Origin: Fulvia fulva
Taxonomy: Eukaryota; Ascomycota; Dothideomycetes; Mycosphaerellales; Mycosphaerellaceae
DNA length: 64,000 nt
Direction of reading: 5' to 3'
NCBI RefSeq assembly: GCF_020509005.1
Contig: NC_063018.1
Location: forward strand, 806,001 to 870,000
In this document: piece after piece, positions 56,878 through 64,000 of the stretch
Layout: each line of letters starts with the position of its first letter
Position numbering within the stretch: the first letter of the stretch is position 1
Notes under the pieces: generated by a model
Databases searched by the model: none
Seen by the model: the letters and a program-made list of their open reading frames with translations, nothing else
What the model was told of the DNA's origin: nothing
Program-made: the position numbers and the translations under genes

Positions 56878-57800
56878 ATGTCTCTCAGCGGCAAAGTGGC
56901 ATTGGTCACTGGCGGCGGAAAGAATCTAGGCGCCGATACGGCTCGACAACTGGCCAAGGAAGGTGCCACGTTGGCAATTCACTACAACTCCGCGAAAAGC
57001 AAGGCAGAGACGGAGGCATTTGTCGCGGCGTTGCAGAAGGATGGCACCAAGGCCTCGATTCACGTTGGCGACTTGACCTCAGCAGCCGCAGCCGAGAAGC
57101 TGTTCTCTGAAGTCACGCAGCAACATGGAAAAGTCGATATTATGGTAAGCACCGTGGGTATGGCCTTGAAGAAGCCCATCGTCGAGATCAGTAAAGCAGA
57201 ATACGATGTCATGTTTGCGTGAGTCTTTCAGACAAGAGTGCTTCATCGCATGCAGCCTGCTGACACAGGCACTGCAGAGTCAATTCCAAGGCGGCATTCT
57301 TCCTCCTCAAAGAGGCAGCCAAGCACATTCAAGAAGGTGGCAAGATCGTGACCGTCGTCACAGCTCTACTGGGCGCGTTCACTGGCTTCTATACCTCGTA
57401 CGCGGGCAGCAAGGCTCCCGTTGAGCACTTCACTCGCGGAGTGGCCAAGGAGCTCGCAGATAAGAAGATATCGGTCAACTGTATCGCACCAGGACCTATG
57501 GATACACGTAAGCATAGTGCCAGACTTGTCAGCAATGGGACTGACAAAGACCAGCTTTCTTCTACCCACAAGAAACCCCCGAGGCTGTGGCTTTCCACAA
57601 GACCCAGGCACGTGCCAGGGCATGGTGAGGGTTATACTGGCACATCTGCATTGATGCATACGATGGCTGACATAACACAACAGGGTGGGCGCCTGACGGA
57701 GACGCGAGACATTGCCCCCATTATTAAGTTCCTCTGCACCGACGGAGCATGGAACACGGGCCAGACCATCTTTGCCAATGGAAGTTATACCACTCGCTAA
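56878..57800 (+). CDS. Short-chain dehydrogenase/reductase
   Basis: NAD(P)-dependent SDR. Exons are 56878-57218, 57278-57507, 57555-57619 and 57684-57800 (250 aa). Introns 1 and 2 are clear (GTGAGT...GCAG, 59 nt; GTAAGC...CCAG, 47 nt). Intron 3 keeps frame only with a GC donor at 57620; the obvious GTGAGG at 57625 shifts frame, so a GC-AG intron or a 1-nt indel is possible. Motifs: TGGGKNLG dinucleotide loop, YAGSK catalytic Tyr/Lys, APGPMDTP. The usual catalytic Ser about 12 residues before Tyr (VTSLL in relatives) is Ala here (VTALL). Substrate unknown. Confidence 0.75.
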
Positions 57801-58180
57801 GGCAAGAGACGTATGCTGTAAATCGCAATGATTTATCAGTTCAGGCTATGTAAGATATGACGCTCTTTTAAATATGGCGTGCTGAGACGGCCGTCGTTTC
57901 TACCGCAGGCTACTTTCACATGAGGGTACAGACGCCAAGACTCATGTTCATTCTCGACTCAGGGTCTCATGGTAAGGGCGGGTACTTTCTCAACAAATAA
58001 CAAAGCCCCCTGTTGCGCGACTCTGTTGTCGAGCACCCTGGCCTCACAAAGGAGTCACATCTTCATTAAAGGTTTGCGTCAGATCTTCGCTTTGTGCTAA
58101 AATGTGTTGCGAGGCGGCAGAGCCAGTCCTCGTGAAGCGCTGAAGGCCGACTACTAATCACCGTGATTCAACGGCTATAC
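57801..58180. other. 3' flank of SDR gene
   Basis: Non-coding sequence of normal composition leading to the repeat boundary at about 58180. Confidence 0.5.
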
Positions 58181-58918
58181 GATTAAGTAACAACATTGTT
58201 TATAGTCTATGTATCCTTGTTAAAGCCCTCTATATCTCTCTCTCTCTTCTTATCCCCCTTACTACTTTCTACTAATTAGTTATGTTCTTATCCTTATCTA
58301 TCTTATCGCTATTATTATTATCCTTAAAACCCTACGTCGGTATAAACTTATCTTCCCTAATAAATCCGCTAACGTTATCTATAGCCTAGCGTTATCACTC
58401 GGCTTAATCTATTACCTACTACTATTATCGCTACTAAGATCGGGCGATATCGCTAGAATCTAGCGGTAGAGTACAACGTAGGACTATCTAGGTAGAACGC
58501 CCGAAGGGATCGAAGTGACTAGCCGGTATAGGTATAGGAGGTAGAGGTATACGTCTAGAGTTTCTATATATAGCGGCACCTATATATATATCGCCTAGCT
58601 AACTAGGTAGCGGAAGCTCTTCGACCGAATACTTAGGTAGGGGCTCTATATTATCCGTATTAAAGATAGGATCGTACTAGTATAACTCTCGACGGTAGTT
58701 ATTAGACATTAAGATACCTATACTACTAATAAGGCTCTCTATAGGATCTAAAGCTTCTAATCGTATACTGTAGGTATTAGGGCTACTAGTTAGCTCTAGT
58801 AGGACTTATAGTAACCGACGAGCTATATCGCGATCGCGGCGCTACCTAAGAGTACTAGTAGTACGGCTCTAAAGTGTCGATAATACAATAGCTTCTTTAA
58901 GTATTAAGCTACGAATAT
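58181..58918. repeat. RIP-degraded repeat of unknown type
   Basis: TA-rich, CA/TG-poor sequence with no domain readable in six frames. It may be the left part of the Gypsy element that resumes at 63023, with the LINE inserted between. Confidence 0.5.
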
Positions 58919-61900
58919 AGATAGATAGATGATTCATTTACCCGTTGTGTTGCCCTCCGGCCCATGCGGGTTTATGTCTATATATGTTGCTGCATAAGGT
59001 ACGAAACCTGTTCCTAGGTAAAAACCTCCTCTCCTTCTCTAATAGCTTCCTTGCCATGAGTTCTCAGTTTTCCTTCCATTAGGGTGCACTAGTGTCATAG
59101 TGGTTAGCCTCTGACTACCTTGTCTGCAACCCTGGAGTTGTCCCCCTCTTCCTGCTCTCCTCCTCCTTCTTTCTCTCCTCAATCCATCTCTCTGTTTCCC
59201 TAGTAAGAGAGAACTGCTCCAAAAATCCTTGGTGGATGATCCACCTTGTAATTCTCTGGAGGTCTCCCTTATTACTGATCATGGCTTGGAAGTTTCTGTT
59301 CCTTGCCCTTGCCCTCCATTCACCTCTCCCTGTACTCCATTCTTTGCAAACCAGAAGTCTATGTTCGACATTCGGGGACAGATAGCCGCATAGGCAACTC
59401 TTGTCTTCGATACCTGGGACTTTTCTCTGATGCAGGTATGCCCTAACTCCGATGTGTTCAGAGCGGATTTGTATTGCTATGCTTGCTTCTGACCTGGTCA
59501 GGTCTGAGTACAGTAGGTAGTTGTGGCTACCAAACTGTTGGAGTGCCTTTGGGGTTCCTGGCCTCTGTGGGGTTCTTGTCCATTCAGTCTTCTAGAGGAG
59601 TCCTGCCATCCTTTCAGCTAGAGACTGTTGCTTCTTCCCTTGGCTGGCTGCTGATCCTCTCCCTTGAGCCCTTCTGTCCTATTCCTGCTGGGCTAGGTGC
59701 AGCTGTTCTGTTAGTTCTTTGAACTTCTGCAGGTCCTGCTGCTTCTGTGGGGCTGGATTGGGTCTTGCTTGTCTGTGCCTTCTTGTGCACTGGCTCCTGA
59801 TTTTGTTGACTGCCTTCTGGATTACTAGCTGGGCTAGGTATGCAGACGTCTTTCCTGCATACTGGTATCTCAACCCTTGAAGGTAGAGCTTGGCTGGTGG
59901 GGAGCCAGACTCCATTTCGACCACCCTTGTTGGAGTTGACTTGTATGCTCCAAGCACCTTTTTCAGACAGGAGGCTTGGGCTCTGCTGATGGGATCTGCA
60001 ATTCTCTTTGGGATCTTGTCTTGGGCTGACCAGATCTGGGCTCCATATAGCATAGCTGGCTTCACAATAGCCTTGTACATAACCTTTGCTTTCGCAAATG
60101 TGGCTCCCTATATAGAGGCTGTAAGCCTGTCAATTGATTGCCTGTTGTTGTCTGCTCTTGCCTATGCTTTCTTGACCTGTGGTCCCTAGCTGAGCTTTGG
60201 ATCCAGCCATATTCCTAGCACCCTTAATTCACTTGAGGGTTCTGTTGTGTGTCCCTGAATGGTGATTGGGGCTTGCATATTGTGTCTGTTTCTAGCTCTA
60301 CTAAAGCGGATGAGTTGATACTTCTCTAGGGCAAATCTGGCTCCATTTTTCCTGGCCTATTCCTCACATTCCTTGTGTTTCTTCTGCAAGATTCTGCAGT
60401 TCTCTTCTGTGCTGTCTGACCAGGCTAGGATGTTTGTGTCATCCACAAACCCTGAGCCTGATGTGTTTCTAGAGTTTAGCTTTGCTGGCAGGTCTGCCAT
60501 AAAGAGGAGAAACAGGATTGGAGACATTGTTGATCCCTGTGGGATTCCTGTCTCTGTAGGCATGCTGTCAGATTTGTATCTGCCCAGTCTTAGTCTTGTG
60601 GTTCTGCCTCTGAGGAAGGACTGGATGAACTGGACTGTCCAGTCAGGGATAGCCTTCTGTTTCAGGATGTGGATCAGCCTCTAGTGTGAGACATTGTCAA
60701 AGGCTCCTGATATGTCCAGTGAGAGGAGTGTGGCTGCTTTGTTGTTCCCAAAGTGCTATAGGGTCTTGATCTGCTCTGTGATAAGTTCCATAGCTGTTAG
60801 TGTTGATCTTTGTTTCCTGCCTCCCATCTGTTCTTCAGGAAGGATTCTATGTTCTTTAGCTAGGTTTGTCAGCCTTTCTGCTATAATCTTTTCCAGGAGT
60901 TTGCCTAGTGTGTTGAGCAAGGCAATAGGTCTGTATGCCTTTAGCTTTGTGTAGTCCTCTTTCTATAGTTCTCTCAAGACTACAGTCAGTGACTCCTTAA
61001 AGTGTTTAGGGCAGTGTCCTTAGGCCATGCACTGTGAAAAGATGTTTGACAGTGCAGGGGAGATCTGGTCCTTGCATGTCTTGATGAACAAGTTTGGAAT
61101 CCTATCTGGTCCTGGGGCCTTGTTTCCTGAGAGTCTCTTAATGATGCTCTTGATCTCTCCCTCTCCTACTGTGCAGGATTGCTCTAGTGGTGTTGGATAC
61201 ACACTGCCCTCCAGATCCTGCAGGTCAGCTTCTACCTATGTGCCAAAGAAATGTTCCCCAATGCCTGTGCCTTTCCTGGGAGAGTGTGTTGGATTACTCC
61301 TTCCTGGTCTTCAATGTTTGGAAACTGGGGCAGTATGTTTCTGTCCTGTGTGGGTTGTCTTGCCCACTTTGCTAGTTTCCACATCTTCTCAGGATTCTGG
61401 GTAATGGATCCAACTGTTGACCTCCACTCCAGCATCTTGTCCCTCTTGATCTGGGCCTTCTTGTCTCTGGTTGCCTGGTTGTATCTGTCCCATGCTTCCT
61501 AGGAGTGACTCTGGGTAAGGGCTCTCCTGGCCTGCCTGGCTGCCTTGACCTTCTCTGAGCATTCCTTTGTCCAGAATGGCTTCTGGTACAGTGACTGTTT
61601 CTTTTCTCTGGTGTGGGCTGCCGCAGTTTCCTGCATTGTTCTAACCAGTTCTGCCACTGCTTGGTCTATGTCTAAGGCTGTTTCCAGTCTCCTGGTCTCT
61701 AGTCCAGCTAGCTTCTGTCCCAGGTCTTGTCTGATCTGTTCCCAGTTGGCTGCTTTCCAGGCCAGCTGAGGTTCTAGGTCTCCTTCCTGCTGTGTCTGTG
61801 TTTCAAACTCCACCTGAATTGGGAGGTGATCTGATGAGGACTCCAAGTCCTGGTTAACCCAGCATCTGGTGACCTTCTGCTGCAGGTCATGTGATGCAAA

Positions 61901-63022
61901 GCACAGGTCAATGGTGCTTGAGCTTGCTCTCTGTGACCAGCAAGGAAGGAATCGTATTTAGCAAGCTAGCTACGAGATAAGGTGACAAGTCTTAACCGCG
62001 CTTTCCCACTCATCTAGCACCACCGTGTAGCCTCGTTTCGAGAGGTTAGCCCGGGGCAAAAGCTTCCCTCTACGCCCTCCCTCCCTATTTGCTCCTTAAG
62101 CCAATATCCACCTCTATAGGCCTAAGCCCTTTAGTGCTCTCTATTGACCGACATGCGCATCCGTCCTCTCGGGCTGTACAGACAGTGTCAGCCGTCGCTG
62201 CCAGTGTACACCACGCCCCAGGTTTTGACGCCCTTCGCGTTACCGCAGCCTATCTCTAGAAAGCGGCCGTCTATGCCTCGCAGGTCTGCTCGGGGCACAC
62301 ACCACGCCGGGCAGCGTACTCCTTACGTTTCCACCTACTAACCAATATGAAGTTCCTTATTACCCTGCCCTCGATCCTCCCCGATCATAGAACTAATCCA
62401 CTTATATTATACGTCTTTTCCCCGTCCTAACAGCCGTCTTTTCCTTGCTTAGGCTATCGTCTTTTCCTCGTCGTAATCTACTATATTAGACTAGGTGCGT
62501 TGTGTAGCGGGATAGACAGTGCCTTAGGCAAAACCCTCGTTCCTATACCGGGTGTTTAATAGGCCCTTATAGGCTTCGTCGCGTGTCTACCTACCTACCG
62601 TATTACCCGCTAGCAAACACTAGATTGTTTCGTAGTCCGCTCGACGCCGTCGTATAGTCCGCTCAGTTATTGTTCTATAGTCCGCTCGTCTAATGTTCGT
62701 CGCTTAGCCCGCTCGGTTTACGGTCTCCGGAGGTGAAAATTCTATACTTATACTAGAGGTGTCCTATCGAGCGTATAGGCCACGGTTCCGCGCCCTTCTT
62801 ATACGTAGAAAGAAGAGGGACTCGCTCCCGACACGAGTACACGCTCGTCGGATAGTTTTTATACCCGTTTTACTAGTAGTCCTCTATTCGCCGCGGCTTC
62901 GCCTACGTTACGCGCCCGTCGCGCCTACGACGCTCTAGCGTAAGAATACTTAGCTCTCTCGTAGCAAGACGAGAGGTTCGTAGCCGATACTACGTATAGG
63001 TGATTCTCGTCGTCGACTACGC
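58919..63022 (-). mobile_element. Chimeric Tad-like LINE
   Basis: Minus-strand LINE ending in a short ATCT-repeat tail at 58919-58931. The body (61938-58932) is only lightly mutated: C-terminal half of the endonuclease (STIDLCFASHDL, SSDHLPIQ), RT with GNKAPGPDRIPN, GIPQGSTMSPILF and FVDD (60.36-60.56 kb), a thumb region, and a terminal Cys/His region. Frame analysis shows one indel near 61262, where a G run is one base short, plus scattered TAG/TAA stops at Trp/Gln sites. At 61938 the endonuclease is cut mid-domain and joined to a 1.08-kb module (61939-63022) that is the inverted match of 40434-41512. Confidence 0.75.
61939..63022 (-). repeat. LINE 5' module, inverted copy of 40434-41512
   Basis: It reads as the reverse complement of 40434-41512, with differences mostly transitions; the copy here has kept more CA/TG. 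Homology starts at GTCGACGACGAG (63022) and stops at the string GATTCCTTCCTT (about 61940). No protein domain is recognised. Confidence 0.85.
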
Positions 63023-64000
63023 TTAGGATATAGTAGTAGCCTCTTATAGATATTTAACCTACGAGAAGATCTTAATAAATAAGTAGCGCGTAACTTATTG
63101 TCTTTACTCGCGTTAAAAGCTTCTAGTATAAGGGCGAAACCGGTCTAGGGTAGAATAGCTACGATACTCGTTAGTTAGGGAATATAGGACAATATAGATA
63201 CTAGGGAGATGCCCCTAGGTAATTATAGCTAGCGATAACTTAATATATCGGCGATATTAGCGGACGACTACTAGCGTTTTATAAATCTAAAGGACAAGGA
63301 CTAGGATCTAATCCCCTTACTATCTAAAGAATTTCGAGACCTCGCCCGGCTATAGAGTAGGCGAGAAGTAGATAAAGTCCTACTACGACGACTAGGTATT
63401 AACTATAAGATCAAGCTAAAGGATAGTAAGACACTACCGTTTCGGAGGCTATATACTTTCTCTATACGGGAGAACAATATTATTAAGAAATAGCTAGACG
63501 ACTAGCTTAAGAAGGGATCTATCTAGCGTAGCGTATCACTAGTAGTAGCACCTATTCTAATAGTTAGAAAGCTAGGAGGTAGGCTACGAGTATACGTAGA
63601 TTATTAGGCGTTAAACGTACTTATAACGTAGAATCGTTATCCGATACCGCTATTCTAGAATATACTAGATCGTATTACGGGAGCTTAGTAGTTCATAAAA
63701 TCAGACGTTATTATAGCATTTAATCGTAATCGTATTGCCGTAGGAGATGAATAGAAGATAGTCTTTACAATATGCTATAGGCAATTCGAATACGTTATTA
63801 TACCCTTCGGCCTATATAATACGCCGGGAACCTTCTAGTCCTTTATTAATAACACCCTAAAAGAATACCTCGACGACTTCGTTTCGTACTACCTTAATAA
63901 TATACTGATCTTTAGTAAGACACGCGAAGAATACGTAGCTTATATAAGGAAGGTGTTATTAAAACTAGACGTAGTAGGACTATAGCTTAATATTAATAAG
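63023..64000 (+). pseudogene. Gypsy reverse transcriptase, runs off the right edge
   Basis: The plus strand translates through stops to the pre-RT and RT region: FRDLARL, LRVYVDYQALN, NRYPIPLFQNILDRITGA, SDVIIAFNRNRIAVGDEQK, PFGLYNTPGTFQSF, and YYLNNILIFS, where YLDD is expected (both Asp to Asn by G-to-A). Domain order fits a Gypsy element in plus orientation. The minus-strand LINE has inserted on its left. RNase H and integrase would be outside the window. Confidence 0.8.

Noticed and set aside
59474..62341. Several plus-strand frames (59474-59722, 60373-60684, 61027-61404, 62144-62341) as genes
   Set aside because: They are antisense shadows of the minus-strand LINE, whose RT and endonuclease motifs are clear.
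1..64000. tRNA, rRNA or biosynthetic (PKS/NRPS) genes
   Set aside because: No B-box-like tRNA cores, rRNA blocks or megasynthase domains were recognised. A dedicated search would be needed to exclude a degraded tRNA.

Overview
The window looks like a chromosome segment of a filamentous ascomycete. Most genes carry one or more short introns (about 43-61 nt, one of 138 nt) with fungal splice signals, intergenic regions are short, and several protein families are typical of Pezizomycotina. The repeats carry the signature of repeat-induced point mutation (RIP): transitions at CpA/TpG that turn Trp and Gln codons into stops, while CpG survives. Dothideomycetes (Mycosphaerellaceae-like) is a guess from gene content, not a demonstrated assignment.

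Layout. 1-9.6 kb is a transposon nest. A complete Copia element (2617-8089, + strand, 234-bp LTRs, TATAT target duplication) sits inside an older, heavily mutated Copia element on the minus strand, followed by the C-terminal end of a Fot1/pogo-type transposase. 10.8-28.9 kb is a gene island. It holds four related, unrecognised genes (here A-D; zinc-cluster and shared C-terminal modules), with pantothenate kinase and Rtf2 lying between A and B. It then holds a divergent choline oxidase / betaine aldehyde dehydrogenase pair, a coiled-coil membrane protein, and the 5' part of a mitochondrial LEA-like protein gene.

29.4-50.0 kb is a second, deeper transposon nest. A Helitron is split by a 13.3-kb LTR insertion (31770-45094), which contains a chromodomain Gypsy element (32007-39193), a minus-strand LINE fragment and a plus-strand LINE. 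The right end is a truncated Tc1/mariner transposase. Immediately to the right (about 50.04-50.32 kb) lies sequence that looks like the missing 3' end of the LEA-like gene, so the whole nest appears to have split that gene.

50.4-57.8 kb is a second gene island: a secreted subtilisin-like protease with an apparent frameshift, a broken F-box-like gene, a fungal transcription-factor-like protein and a short-chain dehydrogenase/reductase. 58.2-64 kb returns to repeats: a chimeric LINE on the minus strand (58919-63022), whose 5' kilobase matches the LINE at 40.4 kb in inverted orientation, and a Gypsy reverse transcriptase running off the right edge.

How the genes fit together. The choline oxidase and BADH pair make glycine betaine from choline. 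Pantothenate kinase and Rtf2 are ordinary housekeeping genes sharing a promoter region. The A-D cluster is the best candidate for an undescribed system: three of the four share an N-terminal module, all four share a C-terminal fold-like region, two carry cysteine clusters, and at least one copy appears to be decaying. No rRNA, tRNA or CRISPR was recognised.
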